Origin: an uncultured Eubacterium sp.
GTDB taxonomy: Bacteria; Bacillota; Clostridia; Lachnospirales; Lachnospiraceae
NCBI GenBank assembly: GCA_945946665.1
Contig: CAMEWO010000003.1
Span: 1 to 64,000, forward strand
Length of the DNA stretch: 64,000 nt
Direction: 5' to 3'
Shown: positions 42,231 to 50,830 of the stretch, one piece after another
How positions within the stretch are numbered: position 1 is the first letter of the stretch
Layout: each line of letters begins with the position of its first letter
Position numbers and translations under genes: made by a program
Notes under the pieces: model-generated
Seen by the model: only the letters and a program-made list of their open reading frames with translations
Told to the model about the DNA's origin: nothing
The model's database searches: none

Positions 42231-43618
42231 AGCATTCAGCAGGAAGACTGGCAGTGAGCAAGGTGGCAGACCATGTCTTAAAGGAAGCAGACAAGGACAG
42301 GGATAAAGAAATAGGGAAGCTTGTGGATTTCATTCAGAAATATATGGATGGAGAAAAGGTTGATGTGGATTATGAAAAAGTCAAGAATATGATTCTTGAT
42401 GAAAACTGTACGCTTCACAAATACATATACAGGCTTCTTGATGAAGTGGACCCTCACGTACTTAAAACACTGGTGCTTAATCTTGGGTTTGAAGCATTTC
42501 TTAATGGAACTAAAACAATAAGAAAAACCCGTATTCAGGAGAAATGTAATATTCCATGGCTCATATTGATGGACCCTACCAGTGCCTGCAATCTGCATTG
42601 TACAGGATGCTGGGCGGCTGAATATGGCAATAAGCTTAATCTTACATATGAAGAGATGGATGATGTAATAACCCAGGGCAAGGAGCTGGGAACTTATCTT
42701 TATATGTTTACAGGTGGCGAACCACTGGTGCGTAAAGCGGATATAATAAGAATATGTGAGAAGCACAGCGATTGCGCATTTCTTGCATTTACTAATGCAA
42801 CGCTGGTGGATGAGGCTTTCTGTCAGGAGATGAAGAGAGTTGGAAACCTGTATCTTGCCATAAGTCTGGAAGGATTCGAGGCTGTTAATGATTTAAGAAG
42901 AGGCGAAGGTGTATATGGCAAGGTGATGAGAGCCATGGAGCTTCTTAAAGAAAATGGATTGATATTCGGTACTTCAATCTGCTACACATCAAAGAATTAC
43001 AATACAGTTACAAGCGATGAATTTGTGGACCTCATGGTTGGAAAAGGGTGCAGATATGCGTTGTATTTCCATTACATGCCTGTTGGAAATGCTGCTTCAG
43101 TTGAACTGCTCCCTAATCCGGAACAGAGAGTATACGTGAAGGAAAAAGTCCGTCAGATTAGAAATATGACTAACGGAAAAGGACTGTTTACAATGGATTT
43201 CCAGAATGATGGAGAATTTGTGGGAGGCTGTATTGCTGGTGGAAGAAATTATTTTCATATCAACGCAAATGGTGATGCAGAACCATGTGTTTTTATTCAT
43301 TATTCGGGGGCTAATATCCGTACCCACAGCCTTAAGGAAATATTGCACCAGCCACTGTTTATGGCATATTACAACAGGCAGCCATTTAACAACAATCATC
43401 TGATGCCTTGTCCGATGCTGGAAAATCCTGAGATTTTAAAGGAGATGGTTAAAGAGTCCGGGGCAAAGTCAACAGACCTGGAATCTCCGGAAACAGCCGG
43501 ACATCTCTGTGAAAAATGTGAGGAATATGCAAAACAGTGGAAACCATGTGCTGAAAAGCTATGGGCAGAAGAAAAACATAAGAAGCCTGCTTATGAAAAT
43601 TATAAAAATGCCGATTAG
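42218..43618 (+). CDS. Radical SAM protein with extra C-terminal cysteine cluster
   Basis: This encodes 466 residues. A helical N-terminal extension of about 110 residues precedes the radical SAM motif CNLHCTGC (CxxxCxxC, about residues 125-132). FTGGEPLVRK is the SAM-binding GGE loop. The C-terminal part has cysteines in GGCIAGG, AEPCVF, CPMLENP and LCEKCEEYAKQWKPC, resembling a SPASM/twitch auxiliary cluster domain. Substrate unknown; the family includes peptide- and lipid-modifying enzymes. It is coupled to the DUF308 membrane protein, so a membrane-linked substrate is possible. Confidence 0.82.
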   Translation: MGNLKHSAGRLAVSKVADHVLKEADKDRDKEIGKLVDFIQKYMDGEKVDVDYEKVKNMILDENCTLHKYIYRLLDEVDPHVLKTLVLNLGFEAFLNGTKTIRKTRIQEKCNIPWLILMDPTSACNLHCTGCWAAEYGNKLNLTYEEMDDVITQGKELGTYLYMFTGGEPLVRKADIIRICEKHSDCAFLAFTNATLVDEAFCQEMKRVGNLYLAISLEGFEAVNDLRRGEGVYGKVMRAMELLKENGLIFGTSICYTSKNYNTVTSDEFVDLMVGKGCRYALYFHYMPVGNAASVELLPNPEQRVYVKEKVRQIRNMTNGKGLFTMDFQNDGEFVGGCIAGGRNYFHINANGDAEPCVFIHYSGANIRTHSLKEILHQPLFMAYYNRQPFNNNHLMPCPMLENPEILKEMVKESGAKSTDLESPETAGHLCEKCEEYAKQWKPCAEKLWAEEKHKKPAYENYKNAD

Positions 43619-43656
43619 TAGTTGTAATTTTTAGAGATTTTTGTAAAAAAATAGTA

Positions 43657-43684
43657 TAGACAAATAGTAATAAAGTACTATAAT
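43657..43684 (+). promoter_or_regulatory. Promoter of the tRNA-Gly/hybrid kinase unit
   Basis: TAGACA (43657-43662), a 16-base spacer and TATAAT (43679-43684). The start of transcription would fall at about 43690, within the first arm of the long leader hairpin. Confidence 0.65.
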
Positions 43685-43761
43685 ATACATATAAGTTGGT
43701 ATTTTTGCCCTTGATAATATTATCTGTGGGCAGTAAGACGCCAGCTTATATGTATTTTTTT
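43685..43761 (+). terminator. Structured leader with a terminator-like hairpin directly before tRNA-Gly
   Basis: ATACATATAAGTTGG (43685-43699) pairs with CCAGCTTATATGTAT (43741-43755), and the loop contains a second pair GCCC/GGGC around the palindrome GATAATATTATC. A run of seven T (43755-43761) abuts the first base of the tRNA. It matches no riboswitch class I know. It may terminate a short RNA or attenuate tRNA expression. Confidence 0.6.
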
Positions 43762-43832
43762 GCAGATATAGTTTATCGGTAGAACATCGGCTTCCCAAGC
43801 CGATGAGGCGGGTTCGACTCCCGTTATCTGCT
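43762..43832 (+). tRNA. tRNA-Gly (anticodon CCC)
   Basis: The cloverleaf is complete. The acceptor stem is GCAGATA/TATCTGC, the D-arm is GTTT/GAAC with a GG loop, and the anticodon stem TCGGC/GCCGA has loop TTCCCAA (anticodon CCC). The T-arm GCGGG/CCCGT has loop TTCGACT, and the discriminator is T. CCA is not encoded. The length is 71 bases. A histidine kinase start codon lies only 29 bases downstream, so the two are probably on one transcript. Confidence 0.95.
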
Positions 43833-43861
43833 TTTATATGGTATAGAAAAGGAGGGGTTCT

Positions 43862-46606
43862 ATGCTTGAGAACAATACTAAGCAGGTTAACAGAATTGTT
43901 GCTAAGACGCTGGCACTGTGTACTATTCCTGTTCTGGCTCTTTTGGTGTGTTATCTCCTTGGAATATTTGGATTTGACAGATGGGTTACAATAACTATTC
44001 TTGTACTTGGTCTTATGATAACCATAAGCCCAAGTATTCTTATTCACTTCTGCCTGGATAATTTCATGAAGTATTATATGCTTATAATTCTGTCCCTCTT
44101 TATAGGGATTCTTGGAACTAACAATTCCATTGGTATCTATATTACTTTTATTCTGGTTCCTCTCGTAAGCTGTATGTATTTCCAGCCTAAGTTTACTGCC
44201 AGAGTGCTGGTGTTCTCCTATATTATTATGGTAGTTGCAGTTTTCTTTAACTCATATGGAAAGCTGGAGGTAAGGTTTAAGGGATGGACCCATATGGAGG
44301 CTTTCAGGGCATATCTTATTGGATTTACCATAGAGTATGTAATAGTGGGATTTTTCCTGTATGCTCTTGTGAAGAGAGCTAAAAAATTTATGGATGAGCA
44401 GTATAAAGCCATGGTTAAGCTTAATGCTGAGAAGATTCGTTACCGGCTGCTTGTCAATGGCTCCCGGGATATCATTGCGGAATATAATATTGAGGAAGAT
44501 GTATATTCTGCTAACAGATCTGTGTTCTCAAAGGAAACAGATAAAAAAGAAACGGTTGTTATCGACCATTTTAAGGAGTATATTGCCAAGACTAATAAGT
44601 CCATTGCTTTTTTATTGGATATGATTCTGGAATGTGTAGCTTCTGAAGATGCAGTATATAAAGAATATGATTTTTCTTATGTTAAGAATGGAGAGTCTAT
44701 ACCATTATGGTATCAAATCGAAGGACTACCTTTAAGAGATGATAATGGAAAGATTATAAGCGTAATTGCCAGACTCCACAACATTACTCAGGTTAGGATT
44801 GCACAGGAGCAGTTCCGTAAGAGAAGAATATCTGATATGTACATATCGTCACTTGATAACGATAAGCGTTCGGTGTATGAGATGGCTCTCAATGAGAGCC
44901 AGAATTTTACAGAGGCTGATTTTGCCAGATTCTCTGACGGCAATGCTTTTATGGCAGAGATGCTTAATATGCTAAAGTATGCCAAGGACCTTAATGATGT
45001 TCTTAATGATGTTCTTGCAAGAATGGGTGATTTCTTCGAGGTAGACAGAATCTGCATTATTGAGTCTGTAAGGGCAGAGGGAGTTAATAAGCTTAATTAT
45101 CAGTGGAACAGGAATCCGGACAAGAAGCTCGACAATTTCTTTTCTTCTGTATCTGAGAATGATATTAAGATTGTTGCGGACTATTATGATAAATATGGTT
45201 ATATTGAGGCCAATGTCAATCAGGAAGCAACAGATAATTTTAATTCCCTTGATTCAAGGGTAATGAGGGATGAGATGCTTGGCTGTGAGATATCAATTCC
45301 TGTATTAAAGGATGGAGAATACACAGGAGCAATTTTATTTGACAAATATGATACAACGCCATATTCAATGGTAGACAAGCTTCTTTTATCAGAGGCAGTT
45401 AGTGCAATTTCAGCTTACGTAATAAGGCTCCGTGCTGATGAAGCTAATAATGCCAAGAGCCTGTTCTTATCCAACATGTCCCATGAGATAAGAACACCTA
45501 TGAATGCTATTCTTGGTATGGCTGATGTAGCATTGCGTAAGGATATGTCTTCTGATTTAAGAAGGTGTATCAGTATTATCAAGTCATCCTCAACAGGTCT
45601 TTTGGGTATAATCAATGATATTCTTGATTTCTCGAAAATCGAAGCAGGCAAGATTGACCTTGTAATTGATACATACAGTACAGTCTCTATGATTAATGAT
45701 GTCAAGACAATTATTGAGGCAAGGAATGTTAAGAAGAGACTTCCTCTGTATTTCCATGTCGACGAGGATATTCCTGTCCGTTTGGAAGGTGATATGGTAA
45801 GAATTAAACAGGTAATGGTTAATTTTGCAACTAATGCCGTTAAGTATACTGATAAAGGACAGGTGGATATATATATCGGATGCAGTAGTATTTCTCAGGG
45901 CAATATTATGTTTACATTCTCTGTTAAAGATACAGGACAGGGAATCAGGCAGGAGGATATGGGAAAACTGTTCTGCGAATACGGGCAGGTAGATGCCAAG
46001 AAGAACCACTATAAAGAGGGAACAGGTCTGGGACTTGCTATAAGTAAGAGGCTGATGGACCTTATGGATGGAAAAATCACTGTGGATAGTACATATGGTG
46101 TGGGAAGCACATTTTCATTTACTGTACCTCAGCGTGTTATAGATTCCAATCCAATTGGCAACTTTGATGATGTGGAATATACAGCAGTAACAGATGAGAA
46201 GGAATTCCTCTTTGAGACAGTGGATACTAATGTATTGTTGGTTGATGACAGCGAGATTAACAGGGAAGTTGCAAAGGCACTGTTGGAACCATTACATCTT
46301 AATATTGATGAGGCTGATAATGGTCTTACAGCTGTTAATATGGTTAAAGATAAGGCGTATGACCTGATTCTTATGGACAGTCTTATGCCTGTAATGGGTG
46401 GAGAAGAAGCGACATCCATTATCAGAGGCATGGATGGATGTATAAACCAGAATACTCCGATAATTGCTATGACCGCTGACGCCATGACAGGTGTTAAGGA
46501 AAAGCTTCTTGCAAGTGGAATGAATGACTTCATATCAAAACCTGTTGTTCTTTCTAAAGCATGTGCTAAGATTAAGAAATATCTCCCAGAAGAAAAAATA
46601 AAATAA
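43862..46606 (+). CDS. Membrane-bound hybrid sensor histidine kinase
   Basis: This encodes 914 residues behind a strong GGAGGGG box. About six membrane segments lie in residues 15-180. A PAS-like domain (about 190-310) and a GAF-like domain (about 370-520, LNDVLARMGDFFEVDRICI) follow. HisKA has the phospho-His in SNMSHEIRTPMNA (about 540), the HATPase shows GTGLGLAISKRL, and a C-terminal receiver carries the Asp in ILMDSLMP (about 838). It could feed the single Hpt protein at 31730. It has no separate promoter of its own. Confidence 0.9.
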   Translation: MLENNTKQVNRIVAKTLALCTIPVLALLVCYLLGIFGFDRWVTITILVLGLMITISPSILIHFCLDNFMKYYMLIILSLFIGILGTNNSIGIYITFILVPLVSCMYFQPKFTARVLVFSYIIMVVAVFFNSYGKLEVRFKGWTHMEAFRAYLIGFTIEYVIVGFFLYALVKRAKKFMDEQYKAMVKLNAEKIRYRLLVNGSRDIIAEYNIEEDVYSANRSVFSKETDKKETVVIDHFKEYIAKTNKSIAFLLDMILECVASEDAVYKEYDFSYVKNGESIPLWYQIEGLPLRDDNGKIISVIARLHNITQVRIAQEQFRKRRISDMYISSLDNDKRSVYEMALNESQNFTEADFARFSDGNAFMAEMLNMLKYAKDLNDVLNDVLARMGDFFEVDRICIIESVRAEGVNKLNYQWNRNPDKKLDNFFSSVSENDIKIVADYYDKYGYIEANVNQEATDNFNSLDSRVMRDEMLGCEISIPVLKDGEYTGAILFDKYDTTPYSMVDKLLLSEAVSAISAYVIRLRADEANNAKSLFLSNMSHEIRTPMNAILGMADVALRKDMSSDLRRCISIIKSSSTGLLGIINDILDFSKIEAGKIDLVIDTYSTVSMINDVKTIIEARNVKKRLPLYFHVDEDIPVRLEGDMVRIKQVMVNFATNAVKYTDKGQVDIYIGCSSISQGNIMFTFSVKDTGQGIRQEDMGKLFCEYGQVDAKKNHYKEGTGLGLAISKRLMDLMDGKITVDSTYGVGSTFSFTVPQRVIDSNPIGNFDDVEYTAVTDEKEFLFETVDTNVLLVDDSEINREVAKALLEPLHLNIDEADNGLTAVNMVKDKAYDLILMDSLMPVMGGEEATSIIRGMDGCINQNTPIIAMTADAMTGVKEKLLASGMNDFISKPVVLSKACAKIKKYLPEEKIK

Positions 46607-46620
46607 TATATAATGAATTT

Positions 46621-46652
46621 GCCAGCAGAAGGATTATCCGACTGCTGGCTTT
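46621..46652 (+). terminator. Terminator after the hybrid kinase
   Basis: GCCAGCAG (46621-46628) pairs with CTGCTGGC (46642-46649), followed by a short TTT. Confidence 0.6.
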
Positions 46653-46979
46653 GGGAGAAAGAATATGAAAAACAAAATATATGTCAACTTGCTTTCGCAA
46701 GTATCTGCTGGCGGAACTTCTTTAATTATTCATGCCACAAGCTTAAGCAAGTGACTGATGAATGGAGCAATTAAAGCAGTTCCTTAACTTACAATCTGAT
46801 TGTACAATACAAATGTGACTAAATCGTGTACGTGCTATAAAGCATTTATAAAGTGTATAAATTAAAAATTAATGAATTGCGGGAGTTGCACAGCAACGGA
46901 GCAATTCGTGTATCATAATATATTTAATATAAACAAGTAAGCCAGAATGGATATATTGTGAGTTGAAAAGAGGATTACT
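46653..46979. other. Intergenic region with a long imperfect palindrome
   Basis: No gene is evident. A short hairpin CTTGC-TTTCG-CAAG lies near 46689. At 46713-46783 GGAACTTCTTTAATT pairs with AATTAAAGCAGTTCC, with an inner pair ATTCAT/ATGAAT and the palindrome GCTTAAGC near the top. The dispersed 43-bp repeat (46874-46916) lies near the right end. Its purpose is unknown; it could be a structured RNA or a remnant of a small mobile element. Confidence 0.5.
46874..46916. repeat. Dispersed palindromic repeat, copy 2
   Basis: It is 40/43 identical to 28204-28246, with the same hairpin core GAATTGC/GCAATTC. Two of the three differences lie close together in the loop. It lies 64 bases before the SseB-like gene. 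Confidence 0.75.
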
Positions 46980-47711
46980 ATGGGTTTTTCATTGTTAGCA
47001 AAGGATTTGTTCCAGACAAAGGATAAGTTTGGAATTGTTGTTACGGGAATTTTAATTGGAGAGGTTTCTGTAGGAGACAATATTTATATTCTAAGACCTG
47101 AGGCTGATTACAGGGGAGTGGTTATCCGCATAGACCAGAATACAGATGGGAAAACATATCAGACAGATCATGGTGTAACGGGAAGCGCAGCACTTCATCT
47201 TCAGATGGAGGGACGGTTTAGTATAGGACAGTATGATGTGGTTTCTGATGTGCCATCACAGAGGGAGATAGACGTGAATGTGCCTGTGGTAAATCCTTAT
47301 TTGTCAGGAATCATTGCAGTGTACAGATTTTATAAGAATGATGATTCCTATATGGATCATTTTGTGTATGCCCTTGCACATGGACATTTTCTTGTCCCAA
47401 TTAAGACCATGGAGGGGAAGGAGGATGATTTTGCTTTTGCAGCACTTCCTGACCAGAACGATAGTTCAAAACAAAGGATGCCCTTATTTACAGATTGGGG
47501 GCAACTTAACCGATGGGAAGGCCTGGTGCAGGAGGATGAAAAAATAAAGACTGTTATTCTTACCTTTCCGGATGTGGCTGGTTCGCTTTCTTCCGGGGGC
47601 TTCGATGGAATTGTTATCAATCCTTTCTGTGAACAGCCCATATCAGTTGATAGCTCTATGATTAACAGTATAACTAATTTGGATGGATATAAGATGGAAT
47701 TTGGAAACTGA
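46980..47711 (+). CDS. SseB-like protein with an N-terminal EF-Tu-domain-2-like module
   Basis: This encodes 243 residues. Residues 1-95 (FGIVVTGILIGEVSVGDNIYILRPE) resemble the beta-barrel domain 2 of translational GTPases without any GTPase domain. The rest (about 120-240: HFLVPIKTMEGKEDDFAFAALPDQ, MPLFTDWGQLNRW, GIVINPFCEQPISVD) matches the SseB N-terminal family. The function of SseB-like proteins is poorly known. It is a single gene ended by a hairpin that abuts the pst promoter. Confidence 0.7.
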   Translation: MGFSLLAKDLFQTKDKFGIVVTGILIGEVSVGDNIYILRPEADYRGVVIRIDQNTDGKTYQTDHGVTGSAALHLQMEGRFSIGQYDVVSDVPSQREIDVNVPVVNPYLSGIIAVYRFYKNDDSYMDHFVYALAHGHFLVPIKTMEGKEDDFAFAALPDQNDSSKQRMPLFTDWGQLNRWEGLVQEDEKIKTVILTFPDVAGSLSSGGFDGIVINPFCEQPISVDSSMINSITNLDGYKMEFGN

Positions 47712-47737
47712 CAGTTAATAAGCTGTCAGTTTTTTTA
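47707..47737 (+). terminator. Terminator after the SseB-like gene
   Basis: ACTGACAG (47707-47714) pairs with CTGTCAGT (47723-47730), followed by a T run. The stop codon lies inside the stem, and the first Pho box begins in the T run. Confidence 0.8.
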
Positions 47738-47788
47738 CATAGATTTCACATATAGCTGATAGTAGATTTTACATTCGATGTTTATTCT
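47734..47788 (+). promoter_or_regulatory. Pho-box-like promoter of pstSCA
   Basis: TTTACA (47734), TTCACA (47745) and TTTACA (47768) stand at offsets 0, 11 and 34. TATTCT (47783-47788) follows the last box by 9 bases as the presumed -10. Offsets and spacing equal those of the pfkA-ppk promoter, and the last box lies in the same 14-mer GTAGATTTTACATT. Confidence 0.65.
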
Positions 47789-47885
47789 TAATATGCAATC
47801 AGGAAAACAATGCTAGCATTTTCCTGGTGCAACAATATTAATATAGTGAAACGGATAGTATTTCGCTTCAGAATGGAGAATCAAA

Positions 47886-48809
47886 ATGAGAAAAGTATCA
47901 TTGAAGAAATCAGCAGCAATTATTTTAAGTATTGCCTGTGTTGCAGGCTCATTAATTGGATGTGGCGGTAGTTCTAATTCAGGCTCATCAGCATCATCAA
48001 ATTCATCAGCCGCATCAGGTCAGTCAGCATTAAAGAAAATCACAGTAGTATCAAGAGAAGATGGCTCTGGTACAAGAGGAGCGTTTATTGAATTATTTGG
48101 CATTGAGGAGAAGGATGCCAGCGGAAAGAAGATTGATAATACAACAGAGGATGCCAATATTACTAACAGCACAGAAGTAATGATGCAGACTGTAGCTGGA
48201 AATCCAGCAGCAATTGGCTATACATCATTAGGTGCTCTTAATTCATCAGTTAAGGCATTAAAGGTAGATGGAGCTGAGGCAACAGTTGCAAATGTAAAGA
48301 GTGGTTCATATAAGGTTACAAGACCATTTAACATTGCCACAAAGGAAAGCGTAAGTGAGGCAGCAACAGATTTTATTAACTATATCTTGAGTGCTGAAGG
48401 CCAGAAGGTTGTTGAAGACAAGGGATACATATCAGAAGGCAACAAAGGTGCTTTCAAGTCTAATGGTGCTTCTGGAAAAGTTGTAGTTGGTGGTTCATCA
48501 TCAGTTACACCTGTAATGGAGAAGCTGATTGAGGCATACAAGAAGGTTAATGCCAATGTTACAATTGAACTTCAGCAGAGCGATTCAACAACTGGTATGA
48601 CACAGGCTGGTGATGGAACTGTTGATATCGGAATGGCATCAAGAGAGCTTAAGGATAGTGAAAAGTCTAAGGGACTTAAGGGTACTAAGATTGCCATTGA
48701 TGGTATTGCAGTTATTGTCAATAAAGATAATTCTTTAGACAGCATTACATCAGAGCAGGTTAAGTCAATCTTTACAGGTAAGGTTACAGACTGGAGCCAG
48801 GTAAAGTAA
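47886..48809 (+). CDS. pstS: Phosphate-binding lipoprotein PstS with permuted half order
   Basis: This encodes 307 residues. A lipoprotein signal ends at LIGC with Cys26, and a Ser-rich linker (27-47) follows. The phosphate-binding segment SREDGSGTRGAF (56-67) and the rest of what is normally the C-terminal half come first. The segment GGSSSVTPVMEKL (202-214), the ASREL motif and IDGIAVIVNKDN, normally the N-terminal half, come last. Both ligand-binding loops are present, so the protein should still bind phosphate. It is the first gene of pstSCA behind a Pho-like promoter. Confidence 0.88.
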   Translation: MRKVSLKKSAAIILSIACVAGSLIGCGGSSNSGSSASSNSSAASGQSALKKITVVSREDGSGTRGAFIELFGIEEKDASGKKIDNTTEDANITNSTEVMMQTVAGNPAAIGYTSLGALNSSVKALKVDGAEATVANVKSGSYKVTRPFNIATKESVSEAATDFINYILSAEGQKVVEDKGYISEGNKGAFKSNGASGKVVVGGSSSVTPVMEKLIEAYKKVNANVTIELQQSDSTTGMTQAGDGTVDIGMASRELKDSEKSKGLKGTKIAIDGIAVIVNKDNSLDSITSEQVKSIFTGKVTDWSQVK

Positions 48810-48827
48810 AGAATTTCCATATAAATT

Positions 48828-48864
48828 AAGCCTGACATATATTTAATAATATATATGCAGGCTT
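48828..48864 (+). terminator. Intercistronic hairpin between pstS and pstC
   Basis: AAGCCTG and CAGGCTT enclose a long AT stem (ACATATAT with ATATATG). It lacks a clean T run, so it probably protects pstS mRNA or lowers read-through, raising the ratio of binding protein to permease. Confidence 0.55.
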
Positions 48865-48897
48865 ATTAAGCAGATTAGTAAGGGACGTTGTAAGTGT

Positions 48898-49755
48898 ATG
48901 AATAAATCTCATGTAAAAGAAAAAATTATGGAAGCAGTGTTCATGCTGTGTGCCTGTGTATCAATCCTGTCAGTGGCATTAATATGCATATTTCTTTTTG
49001 CAAATGGCATTCCGGCCATGACAAAAATCGGCTTCTTTGATTTCATTTTTGGACAAAAGTGGAAACCAAGCAACGAAGTATTTGGTATTTTTCCAATGAT
49101 AATCGGAAGTATATACATAACAGCAGGAGCAGTTGTTATAGGTGTTCCAATCGGAATTCTGACGGCAGTGTATCTTGCCAGGTTCTGTCCTGAAAAGCTG
49201 TACAAGATTATAAAACCTGCGGTAGATTTGCTGGCTGGTATACCATCTGTAGTATATGGTTTCTTTGGCTTGTGCGTGATTGTTCCTTTTGTGCGTAATC
49301 ATATTGGAGGAGATGGAAACAGCATCCTTACAGCTTCTATTTTGCTTGGATTTATGATATTGCCAACAATAATTAATGTGTCAGAATCTTCTATAAGGGC
49401 TGTGCCTGAAAAATACTATCAGGGAGCCCTTGCCCTTGGCGCGACTCATGAAAGAAGCGTTTTCTGTACCGTGGTTCCAGCCGCAAAGTCGGGTATAATG
49501 GCTGGTATTGTGCTTGGAATTGGTCGCGCTATCGGTGAAACAATGGCAGTAATTATGGTTGCAGGTAATCAGGCACGTATGCCAAAGGGTATATTAGAGG
49601 GAATACGTACAATGACATCCAACATCGTTATGGAAATGGGTTATGCGACGGATCTTCACAGGGAAGCACTGATTGCCACAGGAGTGGTGCTGTTTGTGTT
49701 CATTCTGATAATTAATACGTTGTTTTCTATTTTAAAGAACAGGGATAAAGAATAG
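48898..49755 (+). CDS. pstC: Phosphate ABC transporter permease PstC
   Basis: This encodes 285 residues with six membrane segments. The permease (EAA-like) loop is visible in YQGALALGATHERSVFCTVVPAAKSGIMAGIVLGIGRAIGETMAVIMVAGN, as is the PstC-typical AGIPSVVYGFFGL. It forms the channel with PstA for phosphate import. It lies 88 bases after pstS and 59 bases before pstA. Confidence 0.95.
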   Translation: MNKSHVKEKIMEAVFMLCACVSILSVALICIFLFANGIPAMTKIGFFDFIFGQKWKPSNEVFGIFPMIIGSIYITAGAVVIGVPIGILTAVYLARFCPEKLYKIIKPAVDLLAGIPSVVYGFFGLCVIVPFVRNHIGGDGNSILTASILLGFMILPTIINVSESSIRAVPEKYYQGALALGATHERSVFCTVVPAAKSGIMAGIVLGIGRAIGETMAVIMVAGNQARMPKGILEGIRTMTSNIVMEMGYATDLHREALIATGVVLFVFILIINTLFSILKNRDKE

Positions 49756-49814
49756 ATGAACTCAACATTTGTATTGAATAATAGGAACAAATTAATCAGA
49801 AACGAGGAATATTT

Positions 49815-50663
49815 ATGAAAGAGAAATTGAAAATATATTTAAGACATCCTGCCTCCTTTGGAGTATTTATAGTGACCAATCTGGCTGCATTTATTACAGT
49901 AGCTGCGTTGCTGTTCCTTATTGTTTACATTCTGATTAAGGGAGTTCCTTATCTTACTCCAGAGCTTTTTGCCTGGGAGTATAATTCAGAAAATGTATCA
50001 ATGCTTCCGTCGCTTATTAATACAGTGCTTTTAACAGTTCTTGCTTTACTGGTTGCAGCGCCTCTTGGTATCTTTGCAGCAATATATATGGTGGAATATG
50101 CGAAGAAAGGCAATAAAATAGTTAAAGTAGTAAGAGTTACTGCGGAAACACTTTCTGGAATTCCATCTATTGTGTATGGATTGTTTGGTATGCTGTTTTT
50201 TGTAACTGCCTGCCATTTCTCTCTGTCACTGTTGTCAGGTGCCTTAACTGTTGCGATTATGGTCCTCCCAACAATAATGCGTACAACAGAGGAGGCGCTT
50301 CTGGCTGTGCCGGACAGTTTTAGGGAAGGCAGCTTTGGACTGGGAGCAGGTAAGCTTAGAACAGTATTCAGAGTAGTACTTCCATCCGCAGTTCCCGGAA
50401 TACTTTCCGGTGTAATTTTGGCAACAGGAAGAATTGTGGGGGAGACAGCAGCTCTTATATACACAGCGGGTACAATGGCGAAGGTTCCCCAGAATATATT
50501 TGGTTCAGCAAGAACATTGTCAGTCCATATGTATATGCTTTCAGGCGAAGGATTTAATACTAACCAGGCATATGCCACCGCAGTTGTTCTTCTTCTGCTT
50601 GTAGTGTTAATCAATATGCTGTCAAGGTTCACAGCCGGAAAGCTGGCTGCAAAAACTGAATAA
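49815..50663 (+). CDS. pstA: Phosphate ABC transporter permease PstA
   Basis: This encodes 282 residues with six membrane segments. LSGIPSIVYGLFGMLFF and FREGSFGLGAGKLRTVFRVVLPSAVPGILSGVILATGRIVGETAALIYTAG identify PstA. A strong terminator follows 42 bases after the stop, and neither pstB nor phoU is found in the window, so the ATPase must be encoded elsewhere. Confidence 0.95.
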   Translation: MKEKLKIYLRHPASFGVFIVTNLAAFITVAALLFLIVYILIKGVPYLTPELFAWEYNSENVSMLPSLINTVLLTVLALLVAAPLGIFAAIYMVEYAKKGNKIVKVVRVTAETLSGIPSIVYGLFGMLFFVTACHFSLSLLSGALTVAIMVLPTIMRTTEEALLAVPDSFREGSFGLGAGKLRTVFRVVLPSAVPGILSGVILATGRIVGETAALIYTAGTMAKVPQNIFGSARTLSVHMYMLSGEGFNTNQAYATAVVLLLLVVLINMLSRFTAGKLAAKTE

Positions 50664-50705
50664 ACATGGGTAAATCATAATTGTAGTATTATATATGCAC
50701 ATATG

Positions 50706-50745
50706 GCCAGTTATAGGTGATGCCTATAACTGGCTATAATTTTTA
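50706..50745 (+). terminator. Terminator of pstSCA
   Basis: GCCAGTTATAGG pairs with CCTATAACTGGC around a 5-base loop, followed by an AT-rich stretch with a T run. Confidence 0.9.
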
Positions 50746-50830
50746 TGTGTTTGCAAATATTAGGAAACAGATATACTATAATTTCAACAAGTTAATTCTA
50801 GTAAATCGATATGAAAAGGAGATATAAGTT

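Noticed and set aside
43631..44047. 138-codon minus-strand frame across the tRNA
   Set aside because: It overlaps the tRNA, the promoter and the start of the hybrid kinase and has no support.
50746..50830. SAM riboswitch or T-box before metY
   Set aside because: The leader is too short and lacks the conserved segments of either class.
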